Source: Saprospiraceae bacterium | Lineage (GTDB): Bacteria > Bacteroidota > Bacteroidia > Chitinophagales > Saprospiraceae | NCBI GenBank assembly: GCA_016713025.1 | Contig: JADJPZ010000004.1 | Location: 558,001 to 622,000 of the forward strand | Direction: 5' to 3' | Length of the DNA stretch: 64,000 nt | Shown: positions 9,196 through 18,270 of the stretch, piece by piece | Position numbering within the stretch: the stretch's first letter is position 1 | Layout: each line of letters begins with the position of its first letter | Notes under the pieces: model-generated | What the model was told of the DNA's origin: nothing | What the model saw: the letters and a program-made list of their open reading frames with translations, nothing else | The model's database searches: none | Translations under genes and position numbers: made by a program

Positions 9196-9825
9196 CTAAT
9201 TTTTTCCACCATAGAAAATTCCTGAAGTAATGATTTGACCTCCGGGGTTGTGTATGGTATAGATGTATTTGTTATTTGCGGAATAGTGTTCAGTATCTTC
9301 AGTAGTAAAATTCACCAGAAACTCATCAGTGTCCGTGCTTTGTTCTGAAATGAATCTGCCTATCATATCATATATGTAAAGTCGATATTTTCCCGGACTT
9401 GTATTAATAAATTTTATTTTTCCTTCTGATCGCATTGGATTTGGAAAAACAAATGACTTGCTTTTCTCAAACTCAAAATATTCTGCCTCCAAAGGCGGTG
9501 CAGTTTTGCCCGAAAATCCCAGTTCAAGAATGTAGTAGTGGATCTTGTTTTTGACCGGATTTTCATCGATAAAAACAAAGTTTTGCTCAGTTTCTGCACT
9601 ACCACAAACTCCGGTGATTTCACCTATTTTTTCGAAATCAATATTATTGGTGGATCTCAATATACCAATACCAAAACAGGAACCACCCTGTTTGATAGTC
9701 CAGTTGAGAATGATACGGTTTCGGTCTTTGGTAGCTTCGAGTCTGGATAAAAGATAGTGAGACTGTCCATAAGCTGAAGACAGACTAGTTATTAATATCA
9801 ATACATACAGTCCTTTAAGAAACAT
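9196..9825 (-). CDS. Small secreted protein with T9SS C-terminal sorting domain
   Basis: Protein of 209 residues. A signal peptide ends at SSAYGQ (about residue 21). Residues 25-120 look like one fibronectin-III/Ig-like domain: the ILNW start followed by a strand with FEKIGEITG is common in Bacteroidota T9SS cargo. From FVFPNPM (about residue 127) onward it matches a type A sorting domain (IYDMIGR). It has no catalytic motif. It could be a surface or adhesion protein, or the remnant of a larger cargo. A 45-bp direct repeat begins 13 bp upstream of its start codon. Confidence 0.7.
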   Translation of the reverse strand: MFLKGLYVLILITSLSSAYGQSHYLLSRLEATKDRNRIILNWTIKQGGSCFGIGILRSTNNIDFEKIGEITGVCGSAETEQNFVFIDENPVKNKIHYYILELGFSGKTAPPLEAEYFEFEKSKSFVFPNPMRSEGKIKFINTSPGKYRLYIYDMIGRFISEQSTDTDEFLVNFTTEDTEHYSANNKYIYTIHNPGGQIITSGIFYGGKN

Positions 9826-9837
9826 AAGATAATAACC

Positions 9838-9882
9838 TGAAAATCGAAAATTTGTTGTAATGTTGCTTTTAGAAGTCTATTA
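9838..9882 (+). repeat. 45-bp direct repeat, copy A
   Basis: 45 bp beginning TGAAAATCGAAAATTTGTTG and ending AGAAGTCTATTA. It matches 18140-18184 at 44 of 45 positions (one T/C difference). It sits just upstream of the minus-strand gene at 9196-9825. The two copies bound an 8.3-kb segment with the toxin-like module and the M36 peptidase. Confidence 0.9.
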
Positions 9883-10245
9883 TAAATGGAATGCTAACGA
9901 TATGGTATGATGCGGAAAATTTCTTAAAATAAGGATTATGGCCTTCTAAAGTCCGGATGTCTCGCGACTTATTATAATTTTTTTTAAAAATAGTGCTTCT
10001 AATATATTATCATAAATAATAGAAATACAACTAAATACATATTATTTTTATTTTTATTTTTATTTTTATTTTTATTTTTTGAAGTATATTTGCTGTTGAA
10101 AGTAGGGATGTGATGGTGCATCTGAAAGTGGACTAATTAGTTTTATTAATGTAAGGTGGAATGACTTTTATAGTTTGCGTGTGCTATGCACAGCCTGACG
10201 GCCCTATTAATTATTTCTTAAATCACAATCAAAAAATTATCAAAA
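9883..10245. other. Intergenic region upstream of toxin-like lipoprotein gene
   Basis: AT-rich region with no supported ORF. From about 10044 to 10080 it contains a tandem repeat of the hexamer ATTTTT (about six units), which runs up to a TATATTTG motif at 10085-10092. No RNA gene or further repeat was recognised. Confidence 0.6.
10044..10092 (+). promoter_or_regulatory. Hexanucleotide tandem repeat abutting a candidate -7 element
   Basis: About six tandem ATTTTT units end four bases before TATATTTG (10085-10092), a match to the Bacteroidota -7 consensus TAnnTTTG. The tract occupies the place where the -33 element should be, about 160 bp upstream of the toxin-like gene. A change in repeat number would move whatever lies upstream relative to the -7 site, so phase-variable expression is possible (inference). 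Confidence 0.35.
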
Positions 10246-12039
10246 ATGAAAACATTAATTTCTTTATACACAGCTGCTGCTCAGTCAAAACGTATGGTTT
10301 ATCACATTTTTGCGACCTCCATTTTTTTATTCCTGTTGAGTTCATGTGCAAAAGATGTGCCTGATCAGGATAATTCAGCTACTACGGATCAGGTTATAAA
10401 AACATTTCCCAAGTCCGATCTGCCCGATAACTATATCAACGGCGAAACCGTCCCTGAAATCCTTGTAGAGATAGACAAGGCACTCAAACCTGCTGAGCTG
10501 GAACACCGTACATCAGATAAGTTGCCGTTCAAGGTATTGGGCTACGATAAGACCCGTGCGCTCAGGATTTATAACGATAGTTTTGAAATAACTTCATATT
10601 CTTTCCTGGCCTTTACTGATCTTACAGACCTCAACAAGGTAGTCAACATCGTCGTCACTCAGAAGAAAAACGGCAAACCCGGCAAACCTTATTTGTATGA
10701 GTACACCTATACTAATGTGCCCAACAACCCGCACCCTTTTCTTACGAAAATTATCAAATACAAATTTAACGGGGTAAAGATAGACTTGCCTGGAGCCAAT
10801 TTTGATCCTTGTATAGATGTAGTATGCGATCAATACACACTACCTGCGGGTAGTGGAGGGTCAGGTAGCGGTTCATCAGGTGGAGGTGGTGGTTACACTG
10901 GTGGAAGTGGTTCGACCTATAGTGCATCGACTAGTGGAGGTGGCTTTGTTTCCTGTACTACCACTAGCTATGGCTTTGTGTCAGGTGGAGGATCTACATA
11001 TACCACAGTGTATACCACAAACTGTTCTGATGGAAGCAGTTACAATCTTGTAGTAGTAAGAGAAAATACAGTGTTTACCAATTGCTGCGAAAAAGAAAGT
11101 GTTGATATCGGGGTAGTGACATGGCCAAAAGGATACAACACCAAGCTCAGCTATACCGTAAACAGGTATTTAGAATCTAAATCAGTGCTTAAATCAAGCG
11201 TCAATACCTTTCTGTTTAATCAAATCTATAGTGATGAGGCCCATGACCATGTAGAAAACCAAGTACTCAATATGATGACTGACGCAGAGTATGAACAATT
11301 GGTCATGTCTTCCTTCAGTTTTACACCTATCATGTGGGAAATAGCCAAGGAGATTGTAGGTGATAAGGCAGCTGAAATTGTAATAAATAAATTAATACCA
11401 GGACTAAGTGATAAACAAAAAATTATAGACGCAGTCAAAGCTTGTAAAAATGGTGATTGGATAGAGTTTGGTTTTGAGGTTGGTAAACTTATTGGACAAA
11501 ATACACCAATTGGAAAAATAATTAAGTTAGGAGAGGCAGGCAGTGAAATGTATGTTTTTATAAAAAAAGTTGAAAAGCTGCACTCCAGAATATCTACATG
11601 GTCTACCACAAAAACAACACAAATTTGGAACATTGTTAAGAAAAATATTAAATTAGCGTCTAATTCTAATTACTGGAAATATGTTGATGATTTAGCAAGT
11701 CCGAGATTTGGGCCGTACTTTGCTACTAAAAATACTTATGCACAAAATTATAGAACTTTGTTTTATGAAGTTGCGAATGATATACAAGCTGTTCATCATG
11801 CAATACCACAAGCCGTACTTACAAAATATCCAAATTTAAATATATCTCAAGATATGATGCATTCATTGGAAAATTTAAGAGGCATACCTAGCAATGGTTC
11901 TGTCAACCATCAAACAATTACCAATTCGTGGACACAATTTTATAATAATTATCCAAACGCTACATTACAGCAGCTAATTGACAAGGCCAAAGAAATCGAT
12001 AATCAATATGGACACCTTTTCGTTCCACCTATAAGGTAA
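10246..12039 (+). CDS. Lipoprotein with polymorphic-toxin layout and HNH-like C-terminal domain
   Basis: Protein of 597 residues. The N-terminus carries a lipoprotein signal (hydrophobic stretch then LLSSC, Cys34); an in-frame Met at residue 17 is an alternative start. Residues 60-200 form an unrecognised N-terminal domain. A Gly/Ser-rich linker (about 206-245) follows, then a Cys-containing stretch with a CC pair, then a mostly helical region. The last 90 residues contain HH at 517-518 in AVHHAIP, a SLENLRGIPSN segment and N554-H555. This His-His...Asn...His spacing recalls the AHH/LHH-type HNH (ENDO VII) nuclease toxins. From about position 11380 the coding sequence becomes visibly more AT-rich, like the two following ORFs, as expected when a toxin tip has been swapped. 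No PAAR, VgrG, RHS or T9SS delivery domain is seen. The nuclease call is tentative. Confidence 0.6.
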   Translation: MKTLISLYTAAAQSKRMVYHIFATSIFLFLLSSCAKDVPDQDNSATTDQVIKTFPKSDLPDNYINGETVPEILVEIDKALKPAELEHRTSDKLPFKVLGYDKTRALRIYNDSFEITSYSFLAFTDLTDLNKVVNIVVTQKKNGKPGKPYLYEYTYTNVPNNPHPFLTKIIKYKFNGVKIDLPGANFDPCIDVVCDQYTLPAGSGGSGSGSSGGGGGYTGGSGSTYSASTSGGGFVSCTTTSYGFVSGGGSTYTTVYTTNCSDGSSYNLVVVRENTVFTNCCEKESVDIGVVTWPKGYNTKLSYTVNRYLESKSVLKSSVNTFLFNQIYSDEAHDHVENQVLNMMTDAEYEQLVMSSFSFTPIMWEIAKEIVGDKAAEIVINKLIPGLSDKQKIIDAVKACKNGDWIEFGFEVGKLIGQNTPIGKIIKLGEAGSEMYVFIKKVEKLHSRISTWSTTKTTQIWNIVKKNIKLASNSNYWKYVDDLASPRFGPYFATKNTYAQNYRTLFYEVANDIQAVHHAIPQAVLTKYPNLNISQDMMHSLENLRGIPSNGSVNHQTITNSWTQFYNNYPNATLQQLIDKAKEIDNQYGHLFVPPIR

Positions 12040-12093
12040 ATAATGCTGAATTGAAGTCTTATATGCAACTTTATCAGTTAAAAAATTAATAAA

Positions 12094-12624
12094 ATGAGTA
12101 ATTTAATTGAATTAAGACAATATTTATTTGGAAAAAGTCAAGAATATAAACTTAAATTTCCAAGAAAAATATTTGGTTATGCAGGATTAATACCAACTGA
12201 TGAAAATTTTAGTAGGTATGTTGACACCCCGGTTAACACAACTATTTTTGCACATACCGGTGGAGATGGTTGTCATTTTAGTCATCTAAATTTAAATCAA
12301 AATGTTGATTTATTTATTTTAACTGTTCCGATGTTAAGAAGCAATAATCCGAGAGATAGCAATATTATTCTTTCTTGTAACTTTGATAATTTTTTAAGTC
12401 TAGGATATAATAATTGGTGGTTTGGGCTTGAGCAAATTTTATATGGTGATTTTGAAATAATGAACATCCAAGATGATGATCCATATTTCCTGGAATCATT
12501 AGACTACTTACTTGTAAAAGAGATGAGATCAGACTTCAAAATAAATTCAATTTTATTTTCCAAAGATTATTTTGAAAGTTTGCAGAACATGTATTTTGAT
12601 TATTTAGATTTTAAATTGAGTTAA
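12094..12624 (+). CDS. Unknown protein, candidate immunity protein
   Basis: Protein of 176 residues with no signal peptide or membrane segment, so probably cytoplasmic. The central segment TTIFAHTGGDGCHFSHL followed by FILTVPM is distinctive and recalls small SMI1/KNR4-like or other immunity-type proteins next to bacterial toxins, but the family could not be named with confidence. It starts 54 bp after the toxin-like gene on the same strand and is very AT-rich, like the toxin tip. Position, size and composition all fit a cognate immunity gene. This is inference from context. Confidence 0.55.
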   Translation: MSNLIELRQYLFGKSQEYKLKFPRKIFGYAGLIPTDENFSRYVDTPVNTTIFAHTGGDGCHFSHLNLNQNVDLFILTVPMLRSNNPRDSNIILSCNFDNFLSLGYNNWWFGLEQILYGDFEIMNIQDDDPYFLESLDYLLVKEMRSDFKINSILFSKDYFESLQNMYFDYLDFKLS

Positions 12625-12712
12625 ATCAACCCAGGAGTAGATAATGGAGTTATGTACCGCAATGATGAAAAGTGATCTCATGAAATTGCTTAAGAATATA
12701 AAAATATAAAAT

Positions 12713-13288
12713 TTGAATAAATATTTTATAATTATTTTCGACACTTTTCTTGAATGTGATAGTTATTACAGAAGCAAATATCATCCAAAAAATGAGCATT
12801 GTGGAGACGAAAATGATAATTCATTCTTTTTAGTGGTTTCGTTTGAATCTGAACCAGAAGAATTGCCAAATATCATTTATAATAGTTCAGCAGGTCATTA
12901 TTTTTGCAATTCAAATTTTAAAAATTTGATCGAATATCAATTTATTGATATTTCTTTTGAAAAAGTAACTAGAATTTGGAACTCAATGATTGATGACTTG
13001 TGGAAAATAAACTTTGATGAGAATATTTGTAAGGATTTTATGGTTTTAGAGCATCACTTTATAGTTTCAGAGACGGCACTCGAATTTTTGAAACAACATA
13101 ATATTTTTAAAGAACATTTTATAGGTGAAGTTTATGGTAAAACATATAATATTTATTCTAATATATTTGAAATAAACAATAACAATTATCAGGAATTTAT
13201 AAAAGTTGAACTTCCCAAATTAAGAAAAAGAGTAGAAGAAGTCAGAAATGAAATAGATGAAGAATATTCAAGAAGGACAAGAAGTTAA
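12713..13288 (+). CDS. Unknown AT-rich ORF downstream of toxin-like module, TTG start
   Basis: Reading frame of 191 codons. The first possible start is a TTG at 12713 (TTG AAT AAA TAT); no ATG lies nearby in frame, so the true start is uncertain. The protein is rich in Asn, Phe, Glu and Tyr, has no signal peptide, and ends in a charged helix (KLRKRVEEVRNEIDEEYSRR). No family was recognised. It shares the low GC and orientation of the candidate immunity gene and ends 89 bp before a terminator-like hairpin. It could be a second immunity protein or an orphan left from an earlier toxin tip (inference). Confidence 0.5.
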   Translation: MNKYFIIIFDTFLECDSYYRSKYHPKNEHCGDENDNSFFLVVSFESEPEELPNIIYNSSAGHYFCNSNFKNLIEYQFIDISFEKVTRIWNSMIDDLWKINFDENICKDFMVLEHHFIVSETALEFLKQHNIFKEHFIGEVYGKTYNIYSNIFEINNNNYQEFIKVELPKLRKRVEEVRNEIDEEYSRRTRS

Positions 13289-13376
13289 TTATCTTTTTGA
13301 AAGCAATGCATTTGAATGATTTTAAATTAATCAATAATTTTAGAAGTTTCATTTGTATAAATAAAAATTAGTACCA

Positions 13377-13426
13377 GGTTTGAGAAACTCAAGAGTTACA
13401 ACATTTTTGTTTCTCAAGCCTTTTTT
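13377..13426 (+). terminator. Rho-independent terminator after toxin-like module
   Basis: GGTTTGAGAAA pairs with TTTCTCAAGCC (11 bp, one G-U pair) across a 22-base loop, followed by six T. It would end transcription of the 10246-13288 gene run. Confidence 0.65.
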
Positions 13427-13457
13427 GTATATTCAGAATTCAATAATCACGTAATCA

Positions 13458-14489
13458 ATGCATCATCATTCAACAAAAATCACCCTGATCATAATTTCTC
13501 TGTTATCGTTAGCCGAGATCCTCCTTTGCCAATCCACCACCTATTTCATCCACAGAGAGCCTAAGAATAGTAGAGAGACCATCCGTTTTCTTTGGAACAA
13601 AGGTCAGGTATATACCTATACAAAAGCCTCTACCACATTAAAAATCGAGGGCAGTGATACACTGACCAATACATCTGAAGTGGATACTATCACATTCAAG
13701 ATACTCAAAATAAAAAAATCTGGTGCCGATATCCGTGTTTTTTTTAAAAAAGAAAAGATCAGGAGTTATTTTTTAAATGACCGGTGTAAGATAGATCCTG
13801 CATTCGATCAGTTCAAAACGATGTATGTGGATCTGAAATATATTTATAAAGGTCAGCAATTTGTTTTGTCCAACTGTGATGATGTAAAAGCTCAATGCAA
13901 AAAGATCATAGCGTATAATAAGGACTGTGTTTTTGAAGATAGTTTTGATGAAAGAATATATAAAAGTTTGATTGAGAATGTTGAAAACTGTCCCACATTA
14001 TCTAATTGGTTTTCATTTGATTTGCAGTTTTTATTTACTTATGATGGTTTCATTTATCCCAAACAGGATACCATTCGATATACTACCGTAACGAAACAGA
14101 AAAAAATAAAACCAAAAGACCCCGATATTTCGGAAGATGAACAAAAAATGATGGATAATTTAAATCAGGTGCATAGTCTATGTTTCAAAACTGTAAATCA
14201 AAATGGAGTCAAAAAATATACGCTCCGGGAAGATACTTCTATTGAGCCAGGCATATCTGCAAAAACACAGAATCTGTGGTTGGAAGGGTTTAAAAAAAGA
14301 ATACCTGAAGAGGACTACAAAAAATGGCAGCAAAGAATACTGACAGCAGAAGAAGACAATTTTGAAGAAATTATTTTGTCAGAAGGCAATGCACTGATAG
14401 GTATCAATAAAGTGATGAAGTCCGCAGAGTATGAAGATAACGTCAGGAAATCAGAATATTATTTATCAGAATTCAAAAGACTGGAGTGA
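13458..14489 (+). CDS. Secreted protein of unknown function
   Basis: Protein of 343 residues. The N-terminus has a signal peptide (KITLIIISLLSLAEILLCQ); the Cys near residue 24 lies in LLCQ, so a lipobox is possible but not typical. The mature part has scattered cysteines (for example NDRCK, SNCDD, KAQCKK, NKDC, VENC) and a charged C-terminal half. No domain was recognised. It lies 15 bp upstream of the long M36 frame (60 bp from its likely start) on the same strand, so the two may be co-transcribed. It follows a terminator, so it starts a new unit. Confidence 0.65.
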   Translation: MHHHSTKITLIIISLLSLAEILLCQSTTYFIHREPKNSRETIRFLWNKGQVYTYTKASTTLKIEGSDTLTNTSEVDTITFKILKIKKSGADIRVFFKKEKIRSYFLNDRCKIDPAFDQFKTMYVDLKYIYKGQQFVLSNCDDVKAQCKKIIAYNKDCVFEDSFDERIYKSLIENVENCPTLSNWFSFDLQFLFTYDGFIYPKQDTIRYTTVTKQKKIKPKDPDISEDEQKMMDNLNQVHSLCFKTVNQNGVKKYTLREDTSIEPGISAKTQNLWLEGFKKRIPEEDYKKWQQRILTAEEDNFEEIILSEGNALIGINKVMKSAEYEDNVRKSEYYLSEFKRLE

Positions 14490-14549
14490 ATTCTTTGACT
14501 TGTTATGAATAATAAAATTAGGGAAGAAAAAAATCGACCTAAAACTGAA

Positions 14550-17500
14550 ATGAAAGTAGTCAACATAACATATATGCTAATTCTGTTATACTTTTCCTTG
14601 CCACAGATATATGGGCAAGGTGATAGGGATGTCACTCATGCACTGGCATATTTGCAAAATAACAAGGTTGCACTCAGGATCGAAGATAAAGATATAAAAA
14701 ATTTCAGGCTCGACCATGTCTATCAGGATCAAAATACCAAAGCCAGGCACATCTACTTTCAGCAGATATACATTGGAATGGAGATCAAAAATGCCATGAT
14801 GATCGTAACCATTGACCACAAAGGTCAGGTAACACATGTTGGGAATTCCTGCGTTCCGCATATGTCAAAAGTTACAAAATCCACCCATTCAAATCTGCAA
14901 ATGCGGGACGCAGTGGTTCTATCTGCAATGCATCTTGGTATTGAAAAGCCTGATGTACCATCACTCTCCAAAAGAAGCAGTGGTGACGAAGGTATATTTG
15001 AAGCTACGCCTTATGTGAAATCAGATATAAGGGTAAAACCAATATACGAATATGATGAATCTATCAATAGGCTGATCCTCTGCTATCAGGTGACTCTTGA
15101 TCTGGCAGATTCTGATGATCTTTGGGAAATAAGCGTAGATCAGAACACAGGAAAAGTCGTAACCAAAAACAACCTGTCTCTATATTGTACTCATACCACA
15201 CATGATTGCTCACATCAGAATAGTGCTCTGTCAGAGCCAAAAAACATGCACAGTCCTGCAAGCATCTTTAATAGAACATGCGGAAATATACCCCAATACA
15301 GAGTATATCCCTTTCCTATGGAGAGCCCGCTGCATGGGCCGCATACATTGGTCTCCCACCCTTCTATAAAATCTGCATCACCGGAAGGGTGGCATACTGC
15401 TGACGGCATTGAATTCAACACAACTAAAGGAAATAATGTCATAGCTTACCTTAATGCTGATGGAGACGACAGTCCTGACCCTGGCAGTAGTGTGATTCCG
15501 AAGACAAATCTGTTATTTGACTACCCTCATAGCATCACACAGGATCCGGAATTGTACAAGGATGCATCACAGGTCAATCTGTTTTATGCTGCAAACATGA
15601 TGCATGATATATCGTTTTTATATGGATTTACAGAAGAAGCAGGAAACTTTCAGTCACATAATTATTCCGGACGAGGTAAAGAAAATGACCCGGTGATTTG
15701 TCAATCTTTTGATGGATTTAATGCTCCTGTAAAAAAGCGCAACAATGCAGTTTTTACCTCACCAGCAGATGGTGGCACAGGTAAACTGCAAATTTTTTTA
15801 TGGGACAGATATGGTAGCGCTGTAAAAGTTACTGCACCATCTGAAATTGCTACTGATATTTCCATATACGGTACTACAACCTTTGGAGCGGCAATTCCAA
15901 AGTCACAGGACTCTCCTGTGTTTGGCAAAATAACTGTTGTAGGCAACAAGGGATCAAATGAATCTTCGCTGGGCTGTAAACCCGTCAATCAAAATCTGCA
16001 TGGAACCATAGCGATGGTGGACCGTGGCGAGTGTGACTTTATACAAAAAGTGTACTACGCTCAACAAGCCGGCGCATCGGCCTGCATCATTTGTAATGTA
16101 GCTGGTGTCAATGGTGGAACAGGTGAGGAAGTCAATCCCGTAGGTGCTCCACCCAACAGTCCATTTCAGGTAACAATTCCTTCAATTTTTGTAAGAAAGA
16201 GTGACTGTGACAAACTAAGAGCGATAATATTAAGAGGAACTGACGTATTCCTAAAAATGCAGGAACCTGCTGAGACATCACCCAAATATCGGGATGGCGC
16301 TTTTGATAATGTGATCATAGCCCATGAATATGCTCATGGTATAAGTACCAGACTCACCGGAGGACCCAATAATTCATCTTGTCTCATCAATGATGAACAA
16401 ATGGGAGAAGGTTGGAGTGATTTTTTTGCTTTGGCAGTGACAGCAAAACAAGGTGACAATGGCAGAAAACCACGAGGTGTTGGTAATTTTTCTATCAATC
16501 AGGCTGCTAATGGAAATGGTATCAGAAGGTATCCATATAGTACAGATATGAGTATCAATCCTCAAACCTACAATAACATTAAAGGTACTGATACTCCACA
16601 TCAATTGGGTGAAGTCTGGACGTCTATGCTTTGGGATTTGTATTGGGCGATGGCTGAAAAGTATGGATTTGATCCTGATGTAACTAATATCAATTCCGGT
16701 AATGGAAAGGCTATACAGTTGGTAATGCAAGGGATGAAAATGCAATCATGTAAACCTGGTTTCATTGACGGTCGGGATGCCATCCTGGCAGCAGACCGGA
16801 TTTTGTTCAATGGAGACAACAAATGCCTCATATGGTCCGTATTCGCCAAAAGAGGGTTAGGCATATTGGCATCTGGTGGCAGCAATAATGACAGAAATGA
16901 TGGAATCGAAGATTTTAATACTTTTCCTTCGTGTATTGAAGAGCTTAAGATTATGAAAAAGATGCCGGAAATTGCAAAATCAGGATCAAGTGTAAAAGTA
17001 GAATTAAAAGCAATAAATCATATCCCAAATACACTGAAAAATGTTTCCATCGTGGATAGTTTACCTTCAGGTTTTGTATATATTGACGGAACAGCTACAT
17101 TACCCGCAACCGTTAAAGAGAAGTATATCATTTTCAATATAGGTGATATGAAATACGAGCAGGAAGCAGAAATTACCTACCAATTAAAGGCCGTTTCCCC
17201 ACCATCATTTACAAAATATATATACAAAGTGGAAAAGGATGGTCAAAATTTTCAGATAGTACCAAATATTGGCAGTTCTACCTGGACTTTTGACGATAAC
17301 ATGTTGCCTTCAGGGCAAACAGGTTTTTTCATTCCTGCCACTTCTATGGAAAATGATCATTCACTATTTACAAAGGCTATCAGAATCGATAGTGAAAAAC
17401 CTGTTTTAAAATTTTTACATAAATACAAAACCAGACAAATTAATGATGGTGGATACTTATCAATAAGCAAGGATGGCGGTCTCACATGGGAAATTCCGCA

Positions 17501-18101
17501 TTTTATTTTCAATGGCCCAAAAGATGCAGTAAATTATTCCACTTTTGCTATTCCAAACCTTAAAGTATTTACAGGTGATTCAGGGGGCGAATTTGTAAAT
17601 TCCTACGTTGATTTGTCAGATTATCTAGGAGAACAAATTATTTTTAGAATAAGATTTGGTACAAAAGATACTTCAACTTTGATCAATGGTGGTTGGTGGA
17701 TAGCAGCAATGAAAATTTTTGATGCCAATTCCGGAGCAAGTATTGCATGTATTCAGGATGGTGCAAATTTATATTCATCATGTACATCTGCTAAAACAAT
17801 ACTAATTGATAATAACTTACTGCCGACAAATACAAAAGAAGAATCGATTTCTACAGTAATGCTTTACCCTAATCCCGCAAGTGATATTATCACACTTACA
17901 TTGGACAACAATTTGCCATCAGTATTTGAAATTAGAATAATAGGTATAGATGGGAAAATAAAAATGTTAGAATCGTTTTGGGGTATTAATGGAAGAAATG
18001 AAATTCCCATTGATATAGTAAATTTAGAAAACGGAATGTTTTTATTCGAAGTAAATAGTAAAAATTTTAACAGGGTTCTGAAATTTTTAAAAATCCACTA
18101 A
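14550..18101 (+). CDS. Secreted fungalysin-type metalloprotease (M36) with PA domain and T9SS sorting domain
   Basis: Reading frame of 1198 codons from 14505. The ATG at 14550 is preferred because the signal peptide (MKVVNITYMLILLYFSLPQIYGQ) starts there, giving 1183 residues. An N-terminal FTP-like propeptide region comes first. Then comes the M36 catalytic domain, with a protease-associated (PA) domain inserted before the zinc site (HGTIAMVDRGECDF, CIICN). The zinc motif is HEYAH (592-596 from 14550), with the third ligand in the following GEGWSDFFAL. A DUF11-like beta domain with IPNTLKNVSIVDSLPSG follows, then a jelly-roll-like segment. A type A T9SS sorting domain (LYPNPASDI) ends the protein. 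It digests protein outside the cell. It lies at the right end of the segment bounded by the 45-bp repeats. Confidence 0.9.
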   Translation: MKVVNITYMLILLYFSLPQIYGQGDRDVTHALAYLQNNKVALRIEDKDIKNFRLDHVYQDQNTKARHIYFQQIYIGMEIKNAMMIVTIDHKGQVTHVGNSCVPHMSKVTKSTHSNLQMRDAVVLSAMHLGIEKPDVPSLSKRSSGDEGIFEATPYVKSDIRVKPIYEYDESINRLILCYQVTLDLADSDDLWEISVDQNTGKVVTKNNLSLYCTHTTHDCSHQNSALSEPKNMHSPASIFNRTCGNIPQYRVYPFPMESPLHGPHTLVSHPSIKSASPEGWHTADGIEFNTTKGNNVIAYLNADGDDSPDPGSSVIPKTNLLFDYPHSITQDPELYKDASQVNLFYAANMMHDISFLYGFTEEAGNFQSHNYSGRGKENDPVICQSFDGFNAPVKKRNNAVFTSPADGGTGKLQIFLWDRYGSAVKVTAPSEIATDISIYGTTTFGAAIPKSQDSPVFGKITVVGNKGSNESSLGCKPVNQNLHGTIAMVDRGECDFIQKVYYAQQAGASACIICNVAGVNGGTGEEVNPVGAPPNSPFQVTIPSIFVRKSDCDKLRAIILRGTDVFLKMQEPAETSPKYRDGAFDNVIIAHEYAHGISTRLTGGPNNSSCLINDEQMGEGWSDFFALAVTAKQGDNGRKPRGVGNFSINQAANGNGIRRYPYSTDMSINPQTYNNIKGTDTPHQLGEVWTSMLWDLYWAMAEKYGFDPDVTNINSGNGKAIQLVMQGMKMQSCKPGFIDGRDAILAADRILFNGDNKCLIWSVFAKRGLGILASGGSNNDRNDGIEDFNTFPSCIEELKIMKKMPEIAKSGSSVKVELKAINHIPNTLKNVSIVDSLPSGFVYIDGTATLPATVKEKYIIFNIGDMKYEQEAEITYQLKAVSPPSFTKYIYKVEKDGQNFQIVPNIGSSTWTFDDNMLPSGQTGFFIPATSMENDHSLFTKAIRIDSEKPVLKFLHKYKTRQINDGGYLSISKDGGLTWEIPHFIFNGPKDAVNYSTFAIPNLKVFTGDSGGEFVNSYVDLSDYLGEQIIFRIRFGTKDTSTLINGGWWIAAMKIFDANSGASIACIQDGANLYSSCTSAKTILIDNNLLPTNTKEESISTVMLYPNPASDIITLTLDNNLPSVFEIRIIGIDGKIKMLESFWGINGRNEIPIDIVNLENGMFLFEVNSKNFNRVLKFLKIH

Positions 18102-18139
18102 ATGTTACATAAAAGCAATGTAGAATTATTTCAAAATTT

Positions 18140-18184
18140 TGAAAATCGAAAATTTGTTGTAACGTTGCTTTTAGAAGTCTATTA
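18140..18184 (+). repeat. 45-bp direct repeat, copy B
   Basis: Second copy of the repeat at 9838-9882 in the same orientation, 44 of 45 bases identical. It starts 39 bp after the stop codon of the M36 peptidase. No integrase or transposase lies between the copies. Confidence 0.9.
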
Positions 18185-18270
18185 AGCTTTAGATCTAAAA
18201 TACCTTAAATTGACATCTGATTCGTATATTTGTTCTACATTATTTAAAACAAAATATAAACCATAAACAA

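Noticed and set aside
9838..18184. Integrative element with attachment sites
   Set aside because: The direct repeats suggest it, but there is no integrase, recombinase or tRNA at either end; reported only as repeat-bounded.
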